Part shown: one piece after another, positions 27,748 to 36,593 of the stretch | Layout: the number at the start of each line of letters is the position of its first letter | Position numbering within the stretch: position 1 is the first letter of the stretch | NCBI RefSeq assembly: GCF_000407445.1 | Contig: NZ_ASWB01000002.1 | Coordinates: 620,001-684,000 of the forward strand | From: Enterococcus moraviensis ATCC BAA-383 | GTDB taxonomy: Bacteria > Bacillota > Bacilli > Lactobacillales > Enterococcaceae | Length of the DNA stretch: 64,000 nucleotides | Reading direction: 5' to 3' | Notes under the pieces: model-generated | What the model saw: the letters and a program-made list of their open reading frames with translations, nothing else | What the model was told of the DNA's origin: nothing | Databases searched by the model: none | Translations under genes and position numbers: made by a program

Positions 27748-27786
27748 AAATGTATCGTTAAGTTGTAATTTGGAGGGATAGATTGA

Positions 27787-29106
27787 ATGAAAGAGTTATT
27801 TAGAGAGTTTTATTTTAAGCCGTCAATTGATTTTGAAAATCTAGATTCTAAAACATTAGTTGTCCTAGATACAAATGTATTATTAAATATTTTTAGATAT
27901 TCTATAGAAAGTAGGAAGTTACTTATTTCTTCTATAGAAAAAATTGCAAACAATCTCTGGGTACCGTATCTAGTTGCGTTAGAATATAATCTTCATCGAC
28001 AGAGTATAGTACATACGATGAGGAACCAAAAAGAGAAATTTGAAAATGAGCAAAATCAAGTATCAAACCAATTTTTGGAATCTTTGAATACCGCTTTGGA
28101 TGATGTTGGACAAAATATAAAAAGTACTGATGAAAATGATGTTCGTCAAAATATTAAAGAAGAAATTGCTAAAATTTTTGATCCTTTTTTGAAAAATACA
28201 ATTGCTCCTATATTAAATAAAGAGTTTGACCTTATAGGTGAAGTAGAGGATCAAAGCGACATTCTTGCGGATATCCTAGAAAATAAAATTGGAAAGTCAC
28301 CTTCTCAAGACTGGATAGATGAAATTCAAAAAGAAGGAAAAATTAGGTACGAGCTTCTTTGTCCTCCAGGGTATAAAGACGATAAAGATAAAGATGGAAA
28401 GATAAGAAAATATGGAAACTTTTCTTATGAAACGAAATATGCGGACTTGCTGATTTGGAATAGCATTTTAGAACATGCTAAAGAAGGTAAGTATGAAACG
28501 CTAATTTTTGTTTCGGACGACGTAAAAGAGGACTGGATTTTTAAAGTAAATGGTAAAACTATTGGTGCAAGAGTTGAGCTGAAAAAAGAAGCGATTGAAG
28601 TAGCCGATGTTGATTTAATTATTCATAACACTAATAGTTTTGTTTATAAAGTTGGATTGAGTAAAACAAAGGAAGAAATTGCTAAAACCAGTAATAAAGA
28701 TAAAACGAATAATAATGATATTTTTATTGTCAATGAAGTAAAGCCAAAAGAAAGATGGATACGAAAGTCGGGAGAAATGAACTCTATAGATTATTTAGAT
28801 CATGCATTGCGTATGGCAAATAGAGAAAAGGCTAAAATGCTTAGTCTTAAATTTGAAACAGATAAAGTTATCTCTGATGAAAAAGATGCAACTGTGAGAT
28901 CTATGAATAAAATGTCTTTTTATTTATCAAGAGTAGAAATGCCTTTTTTAAATAGAATAATTGCCGATATAAATTATTTGTCAATTAATGTAGATAACAT
29001 TGAAGCAATAGATAAGTATATTTTTTTATTGGACAAAGCAATCCATTATATGCGAAATTATATGGAGAGAGAAAGTTATAGACTTGATATGAATGAAAAA
29101 TGGTAA
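27787..29106 (+). CDS. PIN-like domain protein (probable RNase, island cargo)
   Basis: 439 residues. The N-terminus has the PIN_8-type start VVLDTNVLLNIFRYS (acidic D28) and a second acidic motif VALEYNLHRQ (E66). Further acidic residues occur in KYADLLIWNSIL and VSDDVKEDW (~210-250), completing the usual metal-binding set for PIN nucleases. The middle (~70-200) is a charged helical insert. The last ~120 residues look helical and have no known motif. Clear ribosome site GGAGGG at 27771. PIN_8-like proteins are often found in defence islands; position in a tRNA island fits an anti-phage role, which is inference. Confidence 0.72.
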   Translation: MKELFREFYFKPSIDFENLDSKTLVVLDTNVLLNIFRYSIESRKLLISSIEKIANNLWVPYLVALEYNLHRQSIVHTMRNQKEKFENEQNQVSNQFLESLNTALDDVGQNIKSTDENDVRQNIKEEIAKIFDPFLKNTIAPILNKEFDLIGEVEDQSDILADILENKIGKSPSQDWIDEIQKEGKIRYELLCPPGYKDDKDKDGKIRKYGNFSYETKYADLLIWNSILEHAKEGKYETLIFVSDDVKEDWIFKVNGKTIGARVELKKEAIEVADVDLIIHNTNSFVYKVGLSKTKEEIAKTSNKDKTNNNDIFIVNEVKPKERWIRKSGEMNSIDYLDHALRMANREKAKMLSLKFETDKVISDEKDATVRSMNKMSFYLSRVEMPFLNRIIADINYLSINVDNIEAIDKYIFLLDKAIHYMRNYMERESYRLDMNEKW

Positions 29107-29437
29107 GAAGTGCAAGAATGTTTTTAGTAATAAAATGTCTAGCTTGTCTTGTTGTTTGATTAAAAAATAGGTTCAATGTTAAGACAAATTATTGTCTAAA
29201 ATGTAGTTTAAAAATCAATAATAGGAATAAACGAAATATAATGGATACTGGTTTAATGGCATTTATAGAAATGCTACTAGATGAAAGCGACTCGTAATAA
29301 ATCTAAGTCTGCAAATTTTATATGCGTGTTAAATTTCAATGCTTCCAAAATGGAATCGATTGTAAAGAGACTAATTGGGTATAACATTGTATTGACATTT
29401 TTCAAGTACAAGTTGATTTAAGGACTAAATAAGCATG

Positions 29438-29461
29438 AGCCTAATTTTTAGGCTTTTTTTT
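29438..29461 (+). terminator. Terminator in the gap after the PIN-like gene
   Basis: AGCCTAA pairs with TTAGGCT around three bases, followed by T8. The gap 29107-29569 otherwise shows no gene that I can support. Confidence 0.85.
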
Positions 29462-29569
29462 GTGACAAAATATATTGAAAAGGTGCAATGATAAGAGAAA
29501 AAAATGGAAGCAGCAGCTATCGGACTATTTAAGTAAGAAAACAAATTTAAAATAAAGAGGGATAAAAAA

Positions 29570-30748
29570 ATGACTATATCACAATTGAAAAAAGAAGATG
29601 AATTGGAATGTCTTCAAAGAGTTATAAATTCTGGAAAAAAGCTGCGAGGAAAAACAAAACAGATAGTTAAAATGTTAGACGGCGAGGATATCTATAGAGA
29701 GGATAATGAGCGACCAGATTTTGTGAGGTTACTTCCAGCTAAATCAAAAAAACAAAAAGACATGATTATCGGAATAGAACATTTTCGCGTGGATCACTTA
29801 TCTGTAAAGAAAAAAGACGGTAATATTGCATCAACTGGAATTGTCTTTCGGAAAGAAATTGGGGGAGTGTATGATAGATGGCATAGCGTGGTAAAAGAAG
29901 AGGACACCATTTCTGAAAAAGCCATTGAGGATATGATGAAAACAATTTCAAACCAGGTTTTACGTGTAAAGCAAGCTAATTATCATACATTTCTGGAGTC
30001 TTTTAAATATTCATTAAACAAACATTTGAAAAATGTAGACGCTTATAAAAAAAATCTCAGTAAAATTGATGAGGAAAAAACAAATTTAGTTTTTTTGATT
30101 GAAGTTCATACAGAGTTCACCAATTTATATCTTAGTAATAAAAAGAGAACAAAAAAGAATGTATCAGGTTTTATGCCACTATTTCGAGATGTTGTTGATT
30201 TGTTGGAATCAATTGATAAAAAAGTTCTAGATTATATTGTATTATGTTTGGGAGGGACAATACATGATGAAAATGTAGAGATTCTCGCTTTTCATACTGG
30301 TGACATAGAAAAGCAATGTGAAAGACAACATATTCCGATTTATGAATATGCAGGGGTGGATTGTCTTCTTACTGATTTTCAGTTTATGAACAACGATATT
30401 CAAAGTGAACAATCATTTTCTATTAATGATGAGAAAATAGATATGGAATTTAAATATTCTCAAAAAACTATATCTGATGAACAAAAGTTAGATTTGCTAT
30501 TTTTTGCAATTGCAAGAGCTTACTATGCAAAAAAAAATAATTTGAATTATGTTACAACGAATGGTGTATTATATTATTTAGATGTTTTTGGCGATGCCAT
30601 AATTGGGTGGGAGAATCCAGAAGGAGAAACAGAAAGCTGGAAAATTAGACCTATTCAGCAACGAATAGATCCTCAAATTATTTTTGAAAGGACAAAAGAG
30701 TTTGAGGAAAGATGGAAACTAGATGAAGATGTAAGTTATTTATCTTAA
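29570..30748 (+). CDS. Hypothetical protein, island cargo
   Basis: 392 residues, not recognised. No signal peptide or membrane segment. RPDFVRLL (~48-55) followed by IIGIEHFRVDHLS (~67-78) recalls the D...E layout of PD-(D/E)XK nucleases, but the lysine is replaced, so this is weak. A second strand-rich region is around LVFLIEVHTEF (~165) and a conserved-looking C-terminal part is YYLDVFGDAIIGW. Good ribosome site AAAGAGGG. Separated from the PIN-like gene by a terminator, so it is probably transcribed on its own. Low GC compared with core genes supports transfer. Confidence 0.6.
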   Translation: MTISQLKKEDELECLQRVINSGKKLRGKTKQIVKMLDGEDIYREDNERPDFVRLLPAKSKKQKDMIIGIEHFRVDHLSVKKKDGNIASTGIVFRKEIGGVYDRWHSVVKEEDTISEKAIEDMMKTISNQVLRVKQANYHTFLESFKYSLNKHLKNVDAYKKNLSKIDEEKTNLVFLIEVHTEFTNLYLSNKKRTKKNVSGFMPLFRDVVDLLESIDKKVLDYIVLCLGGTIHDENVEILAFHTGDIEKQCERQHIPIYEYAGVDCLLTDFQFMNNDIQSEQSFSINDEKIDMEFKYSQKTISDEQKLDLLFFAIARAYYAKKNNLNYVTTNGVLYYLDVFGDAIIGWENPEGETESWKIRPIQQRIDPQIIFERTKEFEERWKLDEDVSYLS

Positions 30749-30756
30749 ATAAGAAA

Positions 30757-30776
30757 TGCCTAAAAAATGCCTAAAG
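30757..30776 (+). repeat. Short direct repeats TGCCTAAA near the right end (possible integrase arm sites)
   Basis: TGCCTAAA occurs at 30757-30764 and 30768-30775, and TGCCTAAAG again at 26159-26167 just inside the left end. Such short repeats at both ends fit arm-type integrase sites. Confidence 0.4.
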
Positions 30777-30862
30777 TAGCTGTAAAAGCTTACAAAATTA
30801 ATAAAATAAATAAAAACTTTATTAATTTGATAAGGTTTATAAGTTTTGAAAACTCTTCAAGT

Positions 30863-30907
30863 CACTCGTAACGCGTAGGTCGTAGGTTCGATTCCTACAG
30901 CTGGCAT
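30863..30907 (+). repeat. attR: duplicate 3' half of tRNA-Thr
   Basis: Repeats 26052-26096 with two differences, and here the T stem (GTAGG/CCTAC) pairs perfectly, so this is likely the original tRNA end. It marks the right end of a 4.8 kb island. Confidence 0.88.
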
Positions 30908-30913
30908 TTATCA

Positions 30914-30952
30914 AAAATAGGCATACCGACTCGGTGTGCCTATTTTATTTTT
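30914..30952 (+). terminator. Original tRNA-Thr terminator displaced by the island
   Basis: AAAATAGGCA (30914-30923) pairs with TGCCTATTTT (30937-30946), then ATTTTTG. It lies just after attR, where the native tRNA terminator would be. Confidence 0.85.
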
Positions 30953-31128
30953 GTCTTGCAATCAGTTTAGTAGCTAAATGACTGGTAAAAATCTAATTAC
31001 TGCGCAAAATCAATCAGACCGCTTAAATGTGTTTTATTCTTTCATCTTACCAAAATAAAAAAGCATAAGCGCTAGAAATCCTGTGTTAGTATTTCATTGG
31101 TAAAATAATTAAAAGTGAGAGGTTACGG

Positions 31129-32790
31129 ATGAAAAAAATTTTGTGTTATGCAGGGTTTCTATTTTTGGTTTTTTTGATGATTTATTCTTCGGAGGCATTT
31201 GCGCAAGGGAATGTTTCTAGTTCGGGGATAACAACTTCCGATGACGGAACGGATTATGTTACTGTTGGAAGTAAGTTTCATAATATATTTTCAGAACCCA
31301 CCGAGATTGAGTTGAATCAAAATAAAGTAGTCTATTTTCGACAAGAATTAACAGTTAATAATGGAACAATGACAAAATATTTAGCAAAATTTTTCAATCA
31401 AGATAATATAGGGAATTCGTGGTTTCAGTTTACATCGTATCCAACCGTCACTAAAGGAAGTGCCCAAATAACGTATACGACAGATGGAATAAATTTTACT
31501 GAAACGCCTCCAGAGCTAAATGATTTAATTGGCTACAAGATGGAACTGACCCAAAATATTGTTCATGCAGATAATGAAAATAATAGAGAAGCTGATTTGC
31601 TTATTTCATTTACTATGGCACCAAGAGCTGATTTCATTATACAAAATAATGGGCTGGATAAAGAGATTGTACCTTTTAGTGGAGGATATGATTCTGGCGG
31701 ATATGGAACTTATTATGATTGGCGTTTTAGAAGAGGAGTAAAATTTACAAATAGTCCTGTATTAGGTGAAGATGTTGAGGTTTCTTATGAAGATGATAAT
31801 GGCTTAGAAATCCATGATCCTCTATTAATCAAAGGGAACATAGGCGATAGCTATGATGCTACAACTGAGGAGTATCAGTTGACCATTCCAGGATATACGT
31901 TAAATCAAGAAAAAATACCACTCAATACTGTTGGAACGATCACCGACACAAAACAATTCGTAAACTATGTTTATAGCAAAAATCCAGTCCAAGCATCAGA
32001 TATAACGGTAAAATACCAAGATGACAATGGCAATAAACTAGCTGATGACGTAGTAAAAACAGGAATGATAGGGGAGGCATATGCCACAGAACAAAAAGAA
32101 ATGGATGGCTACATTTTTAAAGAAGTCTTAGGGAACGCTACAGGATTCTTTACAGATCAACCTCAGACTGTAACGTACGTTTATTCCAAAGTTCAAATGG
32201 CAAATGTAACAGCAAAATATCAAGATGATTTAGGGAATAAGTTAGCAGATGACGTTATAAAAACAGGAACAATTGGTGAACGGTATCATACAGAACAAAA
32301 AGAAATCGAGGGGTATAGCTTCAAAGAAGTACAAGGAGATAGTACAGGTCTATTTACGAGCACCTCGCAAACAGTAACCTATGTCTATACAAAAATGCCA
32401 ATCAAGATGTCAAACGTAATCGTACATTATGAAGACAGTGCTGGAAATAAACTATCAGAGGATGTCACAAAATTAGGGTTATTTGGTGAAAAATTTACAA
32501 CAGAGTTAAAAACGATCGTTGGGTATACATTTAAAAAAGTCCATGGAGATATGACAGGTACATTTACTGATGCAACACAAGTGGTTACGTATATTTATGA
32601 GAAAAATCACACTAATATTCCTGCTAAGAGTGAGCCTAGTGAAGGCAGTAAGCAATCAGCGGAATTATTGCCGCGAACAGGTGAAACAAAGAGCTATTTA
32701 CAATCTGTCGTATTGCTAGGCTATGTATTAATTAGTATTGTTGTTGCAATTTGGTTGTTGGCCCATATGGAGCAACAAAAAAGAAAGTAA
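31129..32790 (+). CDS. LPxTG-anchored surface protein with MucBP repeats
   Basis: 553 residues. Signal peptide (1-25, ending EAFA). A ~190-residue N-terminal domain of strands with no known motif follows. Four MucBP-type repeats begin near residues 214, 290, 357 and 428, each starting with a (V/T)xYxDDxGN pattern and ending TYVYSK or similar. The C-terminus has sortase signal LPRTG (514-518), a membrane helix and KRK. MucBP repeats bind mucin or glycans, so it is probably a cell-wall adhesin. Ribosome site GAGAGG. It lies directly outside the tRNA island, and the second to fourth repeats are similar enough at DNA level to recombine. Confidence 0.9.
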   Translation: MKKILCYAGFLFLVFLMIYSSEAFAQGNVSSSGITTSDDGTDYVTVGSKFHNIFSEPTEIELNQNKVVYFRQELTVNNGTMTKYLAKFFNQDNIGNSWFQFTSYPTVTKGSAQITYTTDGINFTETPPELNDLIGYKMELTQNIVHADNENNREADLLISFTMAPRADFIIQNNGLDKEIVPFSGGYDSGGYGTYYDWRFRRGVKFTNSPVLGEDVEVSYEDDNGLEIHDPLLIKGNIGDSYDATTEEYQLTIPGYTLNQEKIPLNTVGTITDTKQFVNYVYSKNPVQASDITVKYQDDNGNKLADDVVKTGMIGEAYATEQKEMDGYIFKEVLGNATGFFTDQPQTVTYVYSKVQMANVTAKYQDDLGNKLADDVIKTGTIGERYHTEQKEIEGYSFKEVQGDSTGLFTSTSQTVTYVYTKMPIKMSNVIVHYEDSAGNKLSEDVTKLGLFGEKFTTELKTIVGYTFKKVHGDMTGTFTDATQVVTYIYEKNHTNIPAKSEPSEGSKQSAELLPRTGETKSYLQSVVLLGYVLISIVVAIWLLAHMEQQKRK

Positions 32791-32894
32791 ACATGGATTC
32801 TCCTCATAACTCAAGTCTCAAAACACAATCTTTGTAAAGTTATAAAAAAAAGCCTAAACTAGACTTATAACGAAGTATATAGGAGGAATGCACC

Positions 32895-33080
32895 ATGTCA
32901 GAAAAAATTGATAAAATCAATAGATTAGCCAATGAAGCAAAAAAAGAAGTTGAACGCTTAGAAGATAAACGTCAAGAAAATCTTGGAAACTCTATCAATT
33001 ATATTGAAAATGAATTGCAAATCCAACGGCTATATGCTCAAATAGAAGCGTACGAAAAAGTATTAGATGTTGTAAAATAA
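32895..33080 (+). CDS. Small conserved-looking helical protein
   Basis: 61 residues, one long amphipathic helix pair (KINRLANEAKKEVERLEDKR, then LQIQRLYAQIEAYEKVLDVV). A strong ribosome site TAGGAGG lies 10 bases before the ATG and a hairpin follows, so it looks real. No membrane segment. Family and function not recognised. Confidence 0.65.
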   Translation: MSEKIDKINRLANEAKKEVERLEDKRQENLGNSINYIENELQIQRLYAQIEAYEKVLDVVK

Positions 33081-33089
33081 TTCAATACT

Positions 33090-33130
33090 AACAGGCTAGG
33101 CAAAACGATTTTAGTTTTGCCTAGCCTGTT
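33090..33130. terminator. Hairpin between convergent genes
   Basis: AACAGGCTAGGCAAAAC (33090-33106) pairs perfectly with GTTTTGCCTAGCCTGTT (33114-33130). The T-tract after it is poor, but the position between convergent genes fits a bidirectional terminator. Confidence 0.75.
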
Positions 33131-33179
33131 GTTATCATTAAGACTTGGTGGAAAAGAGAATTTCCTTATCAGAACACAT

Positions 33180-33932
33180 TTAATAGTCAGCTTCATCGTA
33201 AAGAAGAAATTTTCTTCGGTTGATTAAATCAGTAGCACCTAAAAATTCATTCGTTTTTTCATATTGAAATGTGATATAAGGAATCTGTTCTTTGTTTGGG
33301 TACAACGTACTGGCTGTTTTGTCTTGAATTAGAAAACCGATCGTATCCATATATTTTTTCTTCACACTATTACGTTCATACTTTACATCTAAGGGCACTA
33401 TTACGCGTAAGCTTCGGTAACTATGATATTTTTTCTCGATTTTGATAATCATATTTTCAGATGAAGCAACGATTTCTTCTAAAAGTGCGGGCATTGCATT
33501 GTTGATTTCTTCTTCTACTAACTGATCTTCTTCCTTTTTGGCCACGAATTTACTGTAATCAACATTCACTTGATATTGAATCTTTTCTTTTTCTTTGTAA
33601 GATGAAAAAGAAACGTCAGTAGTAGGTTCTTTCCCATCTATAAAAATATTTCTCCAAATAAATGTCCCGTCTTTATCGATTTTGAGAATACCTCGTGTTC
33701 CTTGAGTACTGATGCCGTTTTTAGTTTGGAGGACATTAGCAGAAAAACTACTATGCTTGGCTTTTCCTGTAATCTGAAATTGTCCATTTTCATCAGATTC
33801 AATCGTATCCGTATCGAGTGTGACCCAGGGCTCTGTTGAGACTTGCGACTCTTTTTCGACATTGTTTTCTTTCCCACATCCCCCAAGTGATAAAAGAAAT
33901 AAACTAATTACTAACAAATACATCTTCTTCAA
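33180..33932 (-). CDS. Hypothetical lipoprotein
   Basis: 250 residues with a signal peptide and lipobox LGGC (Cys ~19), so anchored outside the membrane. The next part (QITGKAKHSSFSANVL, GTRGILKIDKDGTFIW) looks strand-rich, followed by a helical segment NNAMPALLEEIVASSE and a second strand-rich part. No catalytic motif was seen. It is a single gene on the minus strand, divergent from rodA. Function unknown. Confidence 0.75.
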   Translation of the reverse strand: MKKMYLLVISLFLLSLGGCGKENNVEKESQVSTEPWVTLDTDTIESDENGQFQITGKAKHSSFSANVLQTKNGISTQGTRGILKIDKDGTFIWRNIFIDGKEPTTDVSFSSYKEKEKIQYQVNVDYSKFVAKKEEDQLVEEEINNAMPALLEEIVASSENMIIKIEKKYHSYRSLRVIVPLDVKYERNSVKKKYMDTIGFLIQDKTASTLYPNKEQIPYITFQYEKTNEFLGATDLINRRKFLLYDEADY

Positions 33933-34161
33933 CCATATTCATCTCCTTCAACGTGTATTATATATTCTTTTAAAGTAACAAAGCAATGCAAAATTAAATG
34001 AGCGCCACAAAGTTTGATGAAAAGACGCTAAAATGAGTAGCCAAATTTAACAATTAGGGTTGTACTTTAAAGTTTTTCCAAAATCATCAAGACTATACTT
34101 TCTTTTCTTCTTGTAGAAAGTTATAATAAAAAGCGTATGATTTAAGGAAAAGGGATGACGA

Positions 34162-35346
34162 ATGAATAAAAATAAACTAATGCGTAACTTAGATAATAGA
34201 ATTGATTATGGTGTGATCTTACCTGTGTTTCTTCTTTCGATCATCGGGATACTGTCACTTTATGTAGCATTAAGTAATGATCCAAATCGACCAGAAATAG
34301 GCAATATGTTGATGAAACAAGGCTTATGGTATTTAGTCGGCGGGGTCAGTATTGTGATCGTCATGCATTTCAGTTCGAAGCTCCTCTGGCGATTGACGCC
34401 TGTGTTTTATGTAATTGGGTTGATCATGATGGGCTTGCTTTTAAAATTCTATGACCCATTTTTAGAATCACAAACAGGTTCTAAAAACTGGATCAGCATA
34501 GGTGGAACAACTTTTCAGCCTTCAGAATTGATGAAAGTCGCGTTCATTTTGATGCTGGCATACGTTGTGACCATGCATAATGTGAAGAATGTGAATCGAA
34601 CGATAAAATCCGATTTTTGGCTGATTGGTAAGATGTTATTAGTTACAATGCCTGTTATTATTTTGATTTTACTACAAGATGACTTTGGAACAATGTTGGT
34701 TTTCTTAGCAATTTTTGGCGGAGTATTCTTGATGTCAGGGATTTCTTGGAAAATCATTCTACCCGCATTTTTAGCGGCCATTGTATTGGGAGCTGGAACA
34801 ATTTATTTAGTAACAACCGATACTGGACGGGAATTTCTTTATTCAGTTGGCTTCAAGCCGTATCAGTTTGATCGGATCGATTTATGGATGAACCCATTCC
34901 ATCATGATCCAGACCGGTCATTCCAACCAGCTTTAGCGATCACTGCTATCGGTTCTGGCGGATTGCTTGGAAAAGGATTTAATGTCAGTGATGTGTATGT
35001 ACCAGTTAGAGAATCAGATATGATTTTCACTGTTGTCGGTGAGAATTTTGGCTTTATTGGCGGATGTTTTATTATTTTGCTATACTTTATTTTGATTTAC
35101 CGTATGATTCGTGTATGTTTCGAGACGAACAATGAATTTTATGCGTATATCGCAACAGGGATCATTATGATGATTCTTTTCCACGTATTCGAAAATATTG
35201 GAGCGAATATTGGCCTTCTACCGTTAACAGGGATTCCATTACCGTTTATCAGTCAAGGTGGTTCCTCTATTTTAGGCAATATGTTAGGCGTAGGCTTGAT
35301 CATGTCGATGAAATATCAAAAAGAAGCAACGATTGAAGACTATTAA
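34162..35346 (+). CDS. rodA: Rod shape-determining protein RodA (SEDS family)
   Basis: 394 residues with about ten membrane segments. SEDS glycosyltransferases polymerise lipid II for wall elongation with a partner PBP2-type protein. Family landmarks are GGTTFQPSELMKVAF, LLQDDFGTMLVF, GSGGLLGKGF and GIPLPFISQGGSSIL. The protein is more like RodA than FtsW in length and in its N-terminus (DNRIDYGVILPVFLLS). TATAAT at 34122 may be its -10 box. The ArsC/Spx-like gene follows 18 bases later. Confidence 0.9.
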   Translation: MNKNKLMRNLDNRIDYGVILPVFLLSIIGILSLYVALSNDPNRPEIGNMLMKQGLWYLVGGVSIVIVMHFSSKLLWRLTPVFYVIGLIMMGLLLKFYDPFLESQTGSKNWISIGGTTFQPSELMKVAFILMLAYVVTMHNVKNVNRTIKSDFWLIGKMLLVTMPVIILILLQDDFGTMLVFLAIFGGVFLMSGISWKIILPAFLAAIVLGAGTIYLVTTDTGREFLYSVGFKPYQFDRIDLWMNPFHHDPDRSFQPALAITAIGSGGLLGKGFNVSDVYVPVRESDMIFTVVGENFGFIGGCFIILLYFILIYRMIRVCFETNNEFYAYIATGIIMMILFHVFENIGANIGLLPLTGIPLPFISQGGSSILGNMLGVGLIMSMKYQKEATIEDY

Positions 35347-35364
35347 TTGAAAGAAGGCGTTAAA

Positions 35365-35721
35365 ATGTACACATTTTTCTGGTATCCAAAATGTTCGACT
35401 TGTAAGAAAGCAAAGGTTTGGTTAGATGAGCATCAAGTGAAATACGAAACGATTGATATGATTGAAAATCCACCAACAGCAAAACAACTAGCAAGTTGGA
35501 TGGAACAAAGTGATTTGCCAGTCCGCCGTTTCTTTAATACAAGCGGTATACGTTATAGAGAACAAGGCTTGAAAGATAAAGTCAATGACTTTTCTATAAA
35601 AGAAGCAAGTGAATTATTAGCAACGGATGGTATGTTGATCAAACGCCCTATTTTTGTCAAAGGGGACCAATTTTTAGCAAATGGATTTAAAGAATCTGAT
35701 TATGAAGGAGCTATTCAATAA
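35365..35721 (+). CDS. ArsC/Spx-family thioredoxin-fold protein
   Basis: 118 residues. YPKCSTCKKAKVWLDEH at the N-terminus carries the CxxC redox pair (residues ~10-13) of the arsenate reductase/Spx/MgsR family. KRPIFVKGDQFLANGFKESDY near the C-terminus is the usual conserved end. I chose ATG 35365, with AGAAGGCG in front, over a TTG at 35347. It overlaps the GcvH-like gene by one base. It is more likely a disulfide-handling or regulatory protein than an arsenate enzyme, because no ars genes are near. Confidence 0.82.
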   Translation: MYTFFWYPKCSTCKKAKVWLDEHQVKYETIDMIENPPTAKQLASWMEQSDLPVRRFFNTSGIRYREQGLKDKVNDFSIKEASELLATDGMLIKRPIFVKGDQFLANGFKESDYEGAIQ

Positions 35722-36056
35722 TGGCTGAAGAATTGAAAATAATCGATAATTTATGGGTTTTAAAAACAAACGAAGGCTATAAAATCGGCCTAACAAATGA
35801 AACTCAAGAAGATTTGGGAACCATCACATTTGCAACAATGCCTAAAGTTGGGCAAACAGTTAAAAAAGGTGATTCCTTGATCGAATTGGAAGCTGAAAAA
35901 GCTGTAAGTGAATTTAGTACACCAATCAGCGGGTTGATTGTCGCAATTAATGAAGCGGTTGAACAAGATACGAGTGTACTAGACGATCCCGATCAAAAAA
36001 ACGCTTGGATTGCTGTTTTAACAGATGTTGACGAAGCAGAATTAAATCAAGCATAA
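35721..36056 (+). CDS. GcvH-like lipoyl protein
   Basis: 111 residues, slightly shorter than typical glycine cleavage H proteins. The lipoyl hairpin is present with Lys60 in ELEAEKAVSEFSTPISG, although the typical ESVKA is altered to EAEKA. No gcvT or gcvP genes are near. In Firmicutes that lack glycine cleavage, such H-like proteins act as lipoyl relays or link to other processes; a relay role is an inference. It forms an overlapping pair with the ArsC/Spx-like gene. Confidence 0.8.
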   Translation: MAEELKIIDNLWVLKTNEGYKIGLTNETQEDLGTITFATMPKVGQTVKKGDSLIELEAEKAVSEFSTPISGLIVAINEAVEQDTSVLDDPDQKNAWIAVLTDVDEAELNQA

Positions 36057-36062
36057 TAATAA

Positions 36063-36091
36063 TTGACAAGCTATATAGATATTGCTATAAT
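36063..36091 (+). promoter_or_regulatory. Promoter of the metNPQ T-box leader
   Basis: Consensus TTGACA (36063-36068), 17-base spacer and TATAAT (36086-36091). Confidence 0.92.
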
Positions 36092-36105
36092 TTCATCAAT
36101 AAAAG

Positions 36106-36388
36106 TAAAAGCTTTGAAAAGAAGAGTACATGTCAAAAGTGTTAGAAGAGAGCCTTGTTCGCTGAAAATGGGCAACATGATTGAGATGGAAGATGGTCTT
36201 TGAGCGGAATGAGTGAGCAGAAGTGAACTTATTACGGGAGTGCCCGTTACAGCACAACAGTATGCGAGTTCAAGTACTGTATAAGGCTATTATTGTGAAA
36301 TAATGGTAAATCAAGGTGGTAACACGAAAGACAAGCTTTCGTCCTTATGTCAGATCAATGACAAGGGGGCGGAAGCTTTTTGCATGTT
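36106..36388 (+). ncRNA. T-box riboswitch (methionine) upstream of metNPQ
   Basis: Stem I begins with GAAGAGTACATG, holding the AGTA bulge. On its 3' side GGAAGATGGTC places ATG (36193-36195) as specifier codon, matching tRNA-Met. The T-box core AAGGTGGTAACACG is at 36313-36326. It can form an antiterminator (AAGG...CCTT with ACGAAAG/CTTTCGT), while GCTTTCGTCCTTATGTCA pairs instead with TGACAAGGGGGCGGAAGC as terminator. Uncharged tRNA-Met would favour reading through to the methionine transporter. Confidence 0.9.
36334..36386 (+). terminator. T-box leader terminator
   Basis: A stem of about 18 bp with G-U pairs (arms named in the T-box entry) ends in GCTTTTTG. Confidence 0.85.
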
Positions 36389-36593
36389 CAACACCCGTTT
36401 ACAAAGTAAAGTGATGTTGAACAATACTGAGCGAACGAAGTGAGAGAAGCTTCCTTATTAGTGAATGACATTCCAAGCAGTAGAGTGATCAAACTGGAGT
36501 ATAAAAAAATAATCTACCAGCTATTTCACAACGCAAAGCAAATCATGTAGTATAATAAAAAGAAGCAAAACCAGAGAAAGTGGAGGGGAAAAA

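Noticed and set aside
31980-32610. Regularly spaced repeats resembling a CRISPR array
   Set aside because: They are ~70-codon MucBP protein repeats in frame within one gene, not short identical repeats with unique spacers. No cas genes or arrays were seen in the window.
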